Source: Pararge aegeria
Lineage: Eukaryota > Arthropoda > Insecta > Lepidoptera > Nymphalidae
Assembly: GCF_905163445.1 (NCBI RefSeq)
Contig: NC_053190.1
Location: forward strand, 17,455,001 to 17,519,000
DNA: 64,000 bases
Direction: 5' to 3'
Position 1 is the stretch's first letter, and every line of letters begins with the position of its first letter. The position numbers and the translations under genes are program-made. Shown here in pieces: positions 1 to 10,100 of the stretch. The notes below the pieces were generated by a model. It was not told the DNA's origin, did not search any database, and saw only the letters and a list, made by a program, of their open reading frames with translations.

Positions 1-2278
1 ACAGCTACGGAGACGTTGTCACTGCTACTTTTGTAAGACAAACTACTAGTTTCTTAAGAATATGGGTAGCTCGAATCTAACTTATCCAAGTTGTGTTGTA
101 TGTTGTGCGTTATTTTTAAGCTATTAAAATATCACTTGATTCAACTGTGAAGGAAAACATCGTAAGGAAACATACATGGCTGAAAGTTTCCCATATGTTT
201 TAAAGGAGTGTGAAGTCTACCAATTCACACTTGGCTCACGGTCTTAACTTTTCTCAGTTTGAGAAAAGGAGAGTTTTCTCCCTTTGCAATTTAATGGTTT
301 CATAACGATGAACAGCAGAATCGCTTGACTATGCCAATTACAAGATATCTAAAGGTAAAGTCATTATATAATGAACGATAAAGACTTGTAGCTTTACTTG
401 TACATGTTTAAAGTAATCATTAGTATCGAAAAAAAAATCGGCGAGGCTATACCTATGTCTAATTGTTGGCAAATGGTTAAGGCACAATAACAGCTTTTTG
501 TTATAATTTGTCAAACAAAACACGGGTAAAATCCAAAAAGGGCAACGTTCCTATTTTAATATTATCCAAATAAATAGTTTTATAATTAAGATTGATTATA
601 TACCTTCAAACTCCTTTGTAAATTATTCAAATTGGACCTAGTATAGCGTTTGGAAATTACGACGGTTATAGAGATGCTAAAAGCAAGAAAAATGCCGCGA
701 GCCGCTCGGCCGCGTATCTTGGAAATAATGGGTTCTAGTTCTATTTAAGATATTAAACCAAGTAATAACCGATATAAAAAAATAAACATACATAAGAAAA
801 ACATACTATTAATGTTAATGCACATTATAAATCTGAATTGTATTTGTATTTTTGTTTGTTTGTTTGTTTGTCCTTCCTCCGCGTCTTAGCAAAGTAACCA
901 AACGACTTATTTACCGCTTTTAAAACCACGGGGCGCAATTAGTAGATAATACAATTTCGTTTAAGGTTCTAAAGAAACCCTCTTAATTTTGTGCAGGTAT
1001 CGGGTCACCCCCGGAACAGCGTTCGCCACGGGCGATGGTTCGCAGCTGTGGAGCGTCTGGAATCAGAACAGGACGATGCCTGGACCGTCGTGGCCACTGA
1101 TGCTGATTGGGAGACCAAGTAAGCTTTCCATCAATCGCCAATAGTCTATACTGTTATAGACTAGTCCAGTCCTATGCCAGTGCTAGACTCAAGACCTTTC
1201 GTAACGGTAGGGTTTGCCATCTCCACACTGGAAAGCCGGGTCAGTGATCGCAGTAGATGCTAGTAGTAGTCTTTCTTTTATTTAGTAGTCTCTAGTAATT
1301 AACGGACCAATCAGATGTCCCAACATATAGTTAGTGGAAAACCATCGCCTTAAAATAGTGTAACCCTTCGCAAGGCCTACAAGGAAGACGACCTATAACG
1401 TGTCGCCCTTTGCTCATCATCAGGCGTAGGTGTTAAGCCGCGTGTGCCTGATAAAACTTACCAATAGCTAGAGAAAACTTAGCTATAGCTAGAGAAAACT
1501 TAGCAACAGCTAGAGAAAACTTTCCAATAGCTAGAGAAAACTTTCCAACAGCTAGAGAAAATTTACAAATAGCTAGAGAAAATTTACCAATAGCTAGAGA
1601 AAACTTACCAATAGCTAGAGAAAAAATTTCATTACCTAGAGAACACTTACCCATAGCTAGAGAAATCTTAGCAATAGCTAGAGAAATCTTACCAATAGCG
1701 AGAGAAAGCTAACAAATAGCTAGAGAAAACTTACCAAACGCTAGAGAAAACTTAACAACAGTTAGAAAAAACTTAAAAATAGCTAGAGAAAGCTAACAAA
1801 TAGCTAAAGAAAGCTAACAAATAGGTAGAGAAAGCTAACAAATAGCTAGAGAAAACTTACCAATAGCTAGAAAAAACTTTCCAATAGCTAGAGAAAACTT
1901 TCCAATAGCTAGGGAAAACTTACCAATAGCTATTACACCGGCACCCATGCCCTTCAGACCAGAACGTAGCCTAGCAGCAATGCTGCTTCTGATCTGCTAT
2001 CACCATACGGCGCGGGAGTTGTTTATATTTTTATATTGTTAGTAAACGTGACACAGCGTAAGAATAGTTGCGCAGTTTTTTGAAAACGTTATTTCCTCAG
2101 GTATATATGGCTACGTAACTCCAAGATACTCGGAACCAGTCACGCAGTAATCGAATGGGAGGTCCCCGACGGCACGCCTCCTGGGACATACCGTTTGCAC
2201 CACTACGGCAACTACAAGTACATCCTGGGAGGCATTTACCCCTACCACGGGTTCACTGACTCCTTTGAAGTCACTTAA
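1..2278 (+). CDS. CDase: Neutral ceramidase, C-terminal part (copy 1, partial at window edge)
   Basis: Last three coding exons of a neutral ceramidase, the enzyme that hydrolyses ceramide to sphingosine and fatty acid at the cell surface or in secretions. Exons: 1-32 (ends TATF before a GTAAGA donor), 997-1118 (reads HPRNSVR...VERLE...VATDADWET) and 2101-2278 (reads IWLRNSKILGTSHAVIEW...GTYRLHHYGNYK...FEVT, stop TAA). All three have AG/GT borders, and their phases (0, 2, stop) match the last three exons of the complete copy at 7125-19113. The family's C-terminal immunoglobulin-like domain normally ends with a Trp-rich ITWEIP-like strand, a YRIRHFGH-like strand and a final SxxFEV, and this copy follows that pattern well. 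The catalytic part lies left of the window, so activity cannot be judged. The neighbour is a tandem paralogue in the same orientation. Confidence 0.88.
100..285 (+). repeat. SINE family C fragment in ceramidase copy 1 intron
   Basis: Matches the body of a SINE seen about a dozen times in the window: 'attaaaatatcacttgattcaac', then the GTGAAGGAAAACATCG-like and 'tctaccaatt' blocks. The best full copy is at 15603-15910. The tRNA-like head is missing here. Confidence 0.7.
1297..2005 (+). repeat. Repeat family A copy split by a minisatellite
   Basis: The left part (1297-1450: 'gaccaatcagatgtccc', 'ggaaaaccatcgcc', 'caggcgtaggtgttaagcc') and the right part (1933-2005: 'acaccggcacc', 'cccttcagaccagaac', 'agcaatgctgctt') are the two halves of a dispersed element. 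Unbroken or nearly unbroken copies are at 8747-8940, 20790-21060 and 30009-30180. The break sits between the blocks 'gtgcct' and 'ttacaccggc', which are adjacent in the other copies. Confidence 0.75.
1451..1932. repeat. Minisatellite, about 20-21 bp unit, roughly 23 copies
   Basis: Tandem units of the form 'aatagctagagaaaacttacc' less one base or so, with substitutions (cttacc, ctttcc, ctaaca variants). Because many units are 21 bp, the minus strand gives an open frame at 1654-1433 with a repeating KFSLAIG heptapeptide. That frame has no other coding evidence and is a by-product of the array. Confidence 0.95.
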
Positions 2279-2373
2279 TCTTAAATTTGCGATACATAAT
2301 TTTTTTTAATTGCCATTTTATAATTATACGGTACGCCAAAGTTACCCCTATTTTTTGTAAATATAGAATTAAA

Positions 2374-2379
2374 AATAAA
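2374..2379 (+). promoter_or_regulatory. Polyadenylation signal AATAAA of ceramidase copy 1
   Basis: AATAAA about 95 bases after the stop codon of the first ceramidase, within AT-rich 3' UTR. Position and motif fit a polyadenylation signal; no cDNA is available to prove it. Confidence 0.5.
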
Positions 2380-3884
2380 TTGTAACATATTTTTAATATG
2401 TATATATAAATTCCAATATTCAATCTAGGTCAGTGGCTTCCAAAGATATTTAAGCGTTAAATAAGTGCCTATTATATTTGAAACGATAAATTTGCCTTGT
2501 TATAAAATTGTAAGTCAGTGAGATTTTATTACCTCTGGAGTCCCCGCTGCATTAAAAGCTTCGACTTGACTGACATCCCATAATTTGACATTTTAATTGA
2601 AATATTTAACCTACACTTAAAGTAAATATCAAATAAGTATTTAATTTCAAATGCTTTTCATACAAATATAAAATTGAAAAAAAAAAATTCATTGTATTAT
2701 GGACAAGTAGATCGCCAACGCCAATGTTTGCTACTAAATTACGCCGCATTTGCTATATTAGTGATAAAAAAGAATATTATAATTTGTCATAGATGGTACA
2801 TGAGCTGGATTTGATCGTAAAATCACGACGAAGGCTTTGGCCAATTGATCGGCCGATTACGAGGCTGACCTTTGTTTTGAAAACAAGTTACACTAATTTG
2901 TCATATCGTTACATTTAGTGTAGTTACAGAAACGTCATATCAATTAAAATTAGTAGCGTATTGTCAAAGAATTGTATGGTACGGACAATAGAAATTTTAA
3001 ATCATTGTTGTGGTACCTCTAGTCACCGAATTATGACCCATATGACAAGAATTTTCTTGAAATTAGCGTGCGTATGGGTTTCTAGTTTTATGGGACATAA
3101 TTGCTGTATTACATACTTAGTACTATTCGATAATATAGAATATACCCAATGCTTTTTTTTGGCCGAATTATGGGGCTTCATCTCTAAGAGGTAGTTTAAC
3201 ATCTCATTGCTGTAACAACTTATTGTATTGTATTATTTTTAGAATTAGGTGATATAATTATATTGTTGTTTTATTCAGTTCTACATAAGTCTCGTAAGAA
3301 TACTAACGTAATAAGTTAAGAAGTATTGATATCTTAATCACAACGTTCTATATAAAACAGGATAGCACGATTTTAGAACTGGTAACTTATTTTGGTGGCC
3401 GAAGTTGAAGAAGACTTGCAATGTCGCTTTTTAGCATCGAAACTGTAATGTTAAATTAAAATAGATTTAATTTTCTTTTAGAGTTACGATTTCTGTTTTG
3501 CTTTTTAGTTTGCAAACGTTTGCCAAATATAGTCGCTTTCGAAGTCTACTCAATTCTTTTGCATTGCATGTAATGGAACATTATAGTATTTCAATAACGA
3601 TATAACCTACTTATCTACTTAAAAATGTTATCGTGGCTTTTTGATAGATAAAAAAAAATATAGTATCAGGTAAAGTAATTAACGATTAAATATGTGATTT
3701 TATTTTTGCGAGTGTATGTAGAGTGTGTATGTAGGGCTGGCATTCAATTCTTAGGTGACTAGTTTCTGTTTATACTTTTTTAATTTTATATTCGTTTCGG
3801 CGACCTCCTTGGGGCAATAGTGAGCGCTATTCTCGTAAGAGTAGAAGTCCTAGGTGGATTTAAGAATTTATAATTTCTAAATTC

Positions 3885-4080
3885 TCTGCTGTGGTCTGGT
3901 GGGAGGTTTTGGGAAAACCATCGTCAAAAGCGTCAAAGCGAGTTAGGGTTTCGGTGCGATATCGCGTAGAAACCGATTGAGTTTATGGATGTTACATTAA
4001 TGCCTAAAAGGTTAACCAGCTTCATAATCACCTACTTCCAGGTGAGATTGCAGTCGAGGGATTTTAACTTGAGAGAGAAT
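3885..4080 (+). repeat. SINE family D fragment (tRNA-derived type)
   Basis: Blocks 'tggtgggaggttttggg', 'ccatcgtcaaaagcgtc', 'ggttaaccag' and 'caggtgagattgcagtc' match in order the body and tail of the fuller copy at 50000-50285. The tRNA-like head is absent. Confidence 0.65.
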
Positions 4081-4439
4081 TACAAAAAAACTTTTTTCAC
4101 TAGTTAACTGTCGCAGCGGACAGAGCTCGGCTCGGATAAACTAATAAAAGTCTGATTATATGACCCAGACCAGGTAGGTCAGACCTGGTCCGGGCATCCC
4201 AGACGGTTTGAATGGCTGGCGACCGTAATTTAGTTAAAAGGCCATGCTTTCAAGGCCTCCAAATATGTCAGTGATTTTATCTAAACAGATATAGATAAAG
4301 TTCCTACCTAAAACGTTTAGTTGTTCCTTGGAGGTGCCGATAATTGAGCATGAATTAATTTGTTGTTATTAGTTTGTAATCTGAGGCTTGCCATCTTACT
4401 ATCTATATGTAATAAACTTTTTCACAATATATTTTGTTG

Positions 4440-4540
4440 TTTCTTTTATTAAGTTAAATATATTGAAGTAGTCGATTGCCTGGAAGAGATCGCTATGTAG
4501 CGATGAGGCCATCAAATTGTTATTTTTTATGCGGTAAATA
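4440..4540 (+). repeat. LINE family L tail fragment
   Basis: Contains 'tgcctggaagagatcgctatg' less its last base, followed by 'tagcgatgaggcc'. This tail motif is shared with copies at 18665, 21190, 25160, 41400 and 44070, which are followed by AATAAA-like ends. Confidence 0.6.
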
Positions 4541-4574
4541 AAAGTCTTCAGGCACTGAGGGATTTTTGACGTAA

Positions 4575-4795
4575 ATATGTCACGAAGCTTCCCGAACGCT
4601 GCCCATCCGAGTTGGATTCGGCGGTTCGATCGACCCCCGACGAGGTGGACGTACGACATTAGGCGCGTCTCAGGTAGCCGCTGGATTCAAGCGGCACGAA
4701 ACCGTGGAATTTGGAACTCCCTACAAAAGATCTATGTTCGAAAGTGGACGTCTATCGGTTGATATGATGATGATGACAATAAAAGTGTACTCATT
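4575..4795 (+). repeat. RTE-like LINE, C-terminal end of ORF2 (remnant)
   Basis: The + frame at 4577-4762 reads RPPTRWTYDIRRVSGSRWIQ then AARNRGIW...VRKWTSIG. This is the usual end of lepidopteran RTE-type endonuclease-reverse transcriptase proteins ('RPPTRW..DI...AG..W...A..R..W...EAYVQQWTSIG'). It is followed by a 'gatgatgatgac' simple tail. Only the end survives, so it is a dead 5'-truncated copy. Confidence 0.85.
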
Positions 4796-5403
4796 CATTA
4801 TTTAAAAAAAAATGTGTGCGTGTAAATTTTAAGCGCGATTGAATTAAAACTCTCATTATTATTTATTGATGAAAGTGTAAAAATATTGGAAATAAATTAT
4901 CCCAATTGATTATGATATTTGCCACTAGCTGGCGTATAAGTCAAGAAGCGTGGAGTATATGAAATATACCTACTTACGACCAATCCAAATTATTATTTTT
5001 AAAGACGTCAGACGTCTGACGTAAGCGTTACTTCCGTCAGAAAATAAACTGAGCTACTCCCTAGTCGCGCCTAAAGAAGTTTTACTTTAAAAAAATAGCA
5101 CTTCTCGTAAAAATGCAGTGTTTTTACGACGAATAATGGATCCGCTATTTTGACGCATTGCGTGTTTGGTTTATCTCTGGAGGTATTATTCATCTCACGG
5201 CTATTTGGATAAATAAAGAAAATCTTGAATAATTTCAAAATTTATATTAATATTTTTTGTGTGTCTATCGGTTTGTTACTATCAATAGTCAGAACGGCTG
5301 GAAGGTTTTAAACAGAATGCAATGAGTAATCTGGGCTATATTTTAACTATGCTTTAATTACCTTAATAGGAATAGTAGCTTAAAATATAGTGAGGTAACC
5401 TGC

Positions 5404-5532
5404 ATGCCTGAGAGTTCTCAATAATGTTTTCAAAGGTCGACCAATCATGCCTGAGAGTTCTCAATAATGTTCTCAAAGGTCGACCAATAATGCCTGACAG
5501 TTCTGAATAATGTTCTCAAAGGACGACCAATC
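5404..5532 (+). repeat. Three tandem 43-bp units derived from SINE family C
   Basis: The block 'atgcctgagagttctcaata' plus '...tcaaaggtcgaccaatc' starts at 5404, 5447 and 5490. The same block occurs once in family C SINEs (for example 'gcctgagagttctac' near 15762), so a piece of that SINE has been triplicated in place. Confidence 0.85.
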
Positions 5533-5844
5533 TGCATTTTCAAGCGTCTTTACCCTTCTCATTCTTAGGCGGTCTCCACCATTTAGTGGGCCGTTGATGG
5601 TGATATGCTACGGGAACGGGAAAAAACATAATCTAGCGAGGATGGAGTCGCAGTTATCAGCTAGTTTTTAACGTGAAGTCAATTTCTAAGATCACCTTGA
5701 TATATATTATAGGTACATGTGTACCAAAATTTATCGATAATAAGATTTTAATTATGATACATTTCGCATGGAAACATTATTTATGTCGTATCGCTAACCT
5801 AATTTCGTTTAGGTTATTGAAGTGACCGAGAAAAGTTGCATCTA

Positions 5845-5995
5845 CCATAGCTTCATGTTCGTTGCATGTCACGAGGTGGTACTGGGTTCGATTCCCGAGG
5901 CTGACAATAAGTGTTAGGGACTGGGTTATTTTTGCTATCCCGGAGTCACGAAATTGGTGATGTTACGCCACCTTTTATGCGTTTCATAAAAGCTA
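5845..5995 (+). repeat. tRNA-related SINE-like repeat
   Basis: Has an internal B-box-like 'gggttcgattcccgaggc' after 'cgaggtggtact', then a non-tRNA tail ('ctatcccggagtcacgaaa'). No acceptor-stem pairing of a real tRNA was found. Family not identified. Confidence 0.45.
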
Positions 5996-6594
5996 TAATA
6001 TTGTACCGTGGCGGATAATAATTGGTAAATGAAAGCAAATTCTATTCTTTGAATTATTTATTTTGATTCTACTACAAGTTAGCGCTTGACTGCTATGTCA
6101 CCTGGTGGTAAGTGATTATGCAGCTTAAGGTTGTAGCAGGCGGCTAACATGCTATGTTAGAGGTACCCATATCCCTGGCAGGCCAGACAAATGAAAAAAA
6201 AACAAAATCTATATCCTATTACCTAAGACAGGTAAAGAATAAATCAAAATATCTCGGGGCATATCGGGACCGATAAATACAATGTACCTAAAGTAATTAA
6301 TTTAAAAAAAACTTTGATAGGAGATAATTTATCTACATGTTAAATAATTTTGATTGAGTATTATTTTTTATCAAAACTCATCAAACCATAATCGTCGTGT
6401 GCTGCATATCTGCAGAAATAATTTTGTAAATAAAAAAAACAAAATTAAATATGGAATAATTGAATTTGTGTTGTGCGTTGGCTGTTTTTAAAACCAAGGG
6501 AGTGTTTGTTTTTTAAAACCATATTAAGGATACAGGTATTTCTTACATTACGTTCTAGGTTTTAATTGAAGCCATTAATATATAAATTGCTTAA

Positions 6595-6780
6595 ACAGGG
6601 AAGGAAAGCATCGTGAGGAAACAAACATGTTTGAGAGTTCTCTATATTGTTTTCAAAGGCGTCTGAAATGTACCAATCCGCGCTTGGCAAGCGTGGTGGA
6701 TTACGGCATTAATGTCTCCAACTATTGGGTCCCTGCCCGGGCCCTGTATTAGGCCGCTAATGAGAGTAATGAATGAATGT
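6595..6780 (+). repeat. SINE family C fragment
   Basis: Blocks 'gggaaggaaagcatcgtgagg', 'tttgagagttctctat', 'taccaatccgcgcttggc' and 'gtggtggattacggc' in family C order; it ends in a GGGTCCCTGCCCGG region. The head is missing. Confidence 0.7.
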
Positions 6781-6786
6781 AGCAGG

Positions 6787-6859
6787 GCCATCATTTCAGA
6801 CGAGTGTTAAGTTGAAATGATGTGCGCATTTCAACTTAGCACTCGTCTGAAATTATGGC
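6787..6859. repeat. Near-perfect palindrome (33-bp arms, 7-base loop)
   Basis: Left arm 6787-6819 and right arm 6827-6859 are reverse complements with two mismatches. The sequence between the arms is about 7 bases. It could be a foldback MITE core; it lies about 260 bp before the complete ceramidase. Confidence 0.85.
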
Positions 6860-6929
6860 ATTGGAATGTGAGCTATATGTTATGTGACATAGAGCAAACT
6901 TTTCAATTATTCATTGTAAAGTCAACATC

Positions 6930-7091
6930 TTTTGAGGATGCTCCGGTTTCGGAGCGTCCTCAGGATTGAAGTAATTATAAATTACACCATACAAATTCTG
7001 CTGCTGTTCGCGAAGTATAGCAAATAAGGCTTCATTTTCATAATATATTATGGATTTCCGCAAAGTAACGCCTGCTTCTATCCAATATTCA
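6930..7091 (+). repeat. Repeat family F copy overlapping the ceramidase 5' region
   Basis: Contains 'ggatttccgcaaagtaacgc' and 'ctgcttctatccaatat'. The same stretch occurs at 29187-29380 ('ggaattccgccaagttacgc') and 38500-38575 ('ggaattcagcaaagtaacgc'). In each copy an ATG opens a short M-D/E-F-x-x-VTPASIQY peptide. It ends just before the splice acceptor of ceramidase coding exon 1. Confidence 0.75.
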
Positions 7092-7124
7092 ATTAGTAAT
7101 TTTTTTTATAACTATTCCAGAAAC

Positions 7125-10100
7125 ATGGGTATCTCGCTGACTGGTAAAATTGTAATAATCCTGCTATGTCTCGGAGTGATAGCTGGTATGACCACCATGA
7201 TAGTGTTCTACGTTCAGGACCAAAATGAGATCACCACCACTACTTCTTCCACAACCACCACCACTACTGTAGCACCGGAACCGGATACCCCTTATCGGGT
7301 CGGAGTTGGTATAGCGGATATGACTGGACCGTGCGTGGAAATCACCTTTGTGAGTAACCTTTACGGCGATAGGTAGAATATACTTATAGATAGTATAGGA
7401 TTTCGGTGATAGCCCAAAAGTTCTAAATTCATTTATTTCAAGAAGGCCTAGTTTAAGTTTTTTTATTCCAATAATTCATTTATATAATAAAAACTTTTTT
7501 CCATCAATGCTTGCAATGCTTTAATTTTATCTTAAAAGTTTGGAGAGGCATGATCTGCTTCTGTGCTGGTGATCTATTAAATAACTTTTTACAGCCATAA
7601 AAAAAGCTTTTATTACAAATATTTTCAAATTACATTTTGGCACATAATGTTTGGATATCTGTAATTTTTATTAAAATCGCCTTTCCGCTTAAAATACTCT
7701 GGATATTTTTGACCAAAATACTTCTTCACCCTTTAATATACATGCTTCGCACTTTTGAAACGCTTTTATAAGCACTTTTGAAACGCCAAGTCTGTTTGTA
7801 GAGACACTCCGATACGGAAGGCAGAATTTATCGGGAAGAGCCTGCAAGAAACTGCAGATTTCTCTCTGTTTTTCAACATAATTTTACAGTTTGTTTATCT
7901 TTTGTCAACGTCAAATATTTATATATAGACGGCACTTTGGACTCGTGCATTACTGATACGTTTACGTACATAACGTACGTTTTTAATTATTACTGTTTTT
8001 AATTATTCTGTTATAGCGTAAATGGGTCATAGTTACCAAATAAAGAATTATTATTATATTATTATTACATGTAAAGTATCATAAAATTGAGTTGATGGCG
8101 ATAACTAAATTCGTCAATAAATTCGTAAATATTCGTTCGTAAATATATTCCATAAAACCTGTGTAGTTTAAGGCGAGTTGAGCAATGGCGTGCGCTTAAT
8201 ACATGCACAGAAGCGCTGCCTAGCCTAAAAATTATATCACTCGTAAAGTAGGAGAAGTTTTTGAATCACGCCACCTAGTTGTATTTAATTACACCTAGTT
8301 AAGTTGATCAATAAATATTCTGGGTTACAGATGGGTTATGCAGAGTTGGGTCAGACGGGGCAGGGGATTCACATGCGCCAGTACTCCAGAGCATTTATAT
8401 TCGTCAAAGGGAACACCAGGATTGTTCTAGTTACTGCTGATGTGCAATCAGTAGGCATCGCAGTTCGGCGTGAGGTATGGTATATCTCTTTTATAACCGT
8501 ACTTTATCCAACTAACTTTATGCCAAAAATAAAGTTGATTGGTTACTTAGTTGGGGCGTTAAGGAAAGGCAAACAAACAAACAAACAAACAAACAAATGA
8601 ACAAACACACTTTTGCATGATAATAAAGTAACACGCTAACTCGTATTTGAATAGCAAGGTTTGCCTGAGCTACATACCCCCTTGTACATACACGAGTATG
8701 ACAGAACCATACCCCATAGTCTACAACAATACGGGCTTTTTTATTGTAATAATTGACGGACCAAGCAGATGGCCCACTTGATGGTAAGTGGAAACCATCG
8801 CCTATAACATGGCACATGGTGTCCATTGATTTGAGGCGTAGGTGTTAAGCCACATGCGCATGTACACCGACAACCACGCCCTTCAGACCAGAACACAGAA
8901 TTGCGACAATGCTGCTCAGCGGCAGAAATAAGCATGACGTTAGTACTGTCACAAAAATCTCTACTACTACAGTATTTTTAAATCGTCTACAATTAAAAAA
9001 GAAAGAAATAAGTTTCCTTTGTATCTACCAGGTAGTCAACAAACTGCAGCAGTTATACGGGGACATGTACAGCCTTCGCAACGTTATCGTAACAGGCACG
9101 CACACACACAGCGGCCCTGGGGGGCATTTGGTGGACTTCCTACTCGATGTTTCGATACTGGGTTTCTCAAGGGAGACCTACAGCGCATACGTCGATGGAA
9201 TAACGAGGGTAAGCTGGTAAACTCTTTTTATTTATGCCCTTACGCCTTTTCTTGACATTACTTGTGTAAAAGCATGTAAAAGCACTAGCGTGATTTCTGA
9301 GCTTTATATTATTGATTATTAATTATGATTTATAATACAATGAGTTAATGAAAACGGAGTAACTTAAGTGATACATTATTTACTGTCTCTGAGACTTATC
9401 TGTGAAACCGAAACGCTAATAGTTTTTCAATAAACCATTGCCATAGTTTTTGCGAACCAACACAAATGCAGTTTGACAGAAGTCACTTTAGTAGGTACGC
9501 GTTGAGTATTAAAGGTATTATGCACGTGTCGGTGTTTTATCTTCATTAGGGTTGTCATAAGTAAACATTTATAAGGTTTTGAATCGCAAAATAAATATGC
9601 TTCTTTTATTTAATATTTCTACTGGGTGATTCCTTATGAAATATACTTCATCACCCTTCAACATTATTTTATAATTCGGTGACACGTTGTATATACATCT
9701 AATATCTTTAAAGGTAACGTATATATATAACCTGAATTTTGGTTCCAAAGAGTTTAAGAAGTTTAGTACGTATGGGGTAAATCGGTAAGACTAGCTTTAA
9801 TTTTTAGAAAACGTCGTTTCCTCCGAGTTTTCTGGCAATGAAAAACTGCTAAAAAATCATTAGAATACGAAGGTGAAATTCATGACCAAGTCTAATAGCG
9901 TAATGTGGGAAATTGGGCGATATCGAAAAAAGGTTTTTCATTTTGCCACTTACCAAAAAAAAAAAATCCTAACCGAAGAGTGATCATTCATTTTACTCTC
10001 TTTACTATCTCTACTTCCCCTTCTTTACAGCAGCAACTGAAAATTTTCTGCAATAGAAGATTTGCTTTCTTCTTTGTTATATATAGTATAAACGGTATAC

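Larger units (their letters stand above)
2380..7049. other. Spacer between the two ceramidase genes, no gene seen
   Basis: AT-rich spacer. Short open frames here have no family-like sequence except LINE remnants. It holds SINE, LINE and palindromic repeats listed separately. 2380-3880 shows nothing I can name. Confidence 0.6.

Noticed and set aside
1451..1932. CRISPR-like array
   Set aside because: Units are contiguous with no unique spacers, and the organism is an insect. It is a minisatellite.
7050..7124. ATG at 7050 as the ceramidase start
   Set aside because: The 25-codon extension is repeat-derived and is followed by a good splice acceptor; the ATG at 7125 begins directly before the membrane anchor. 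Kept only as a finding.
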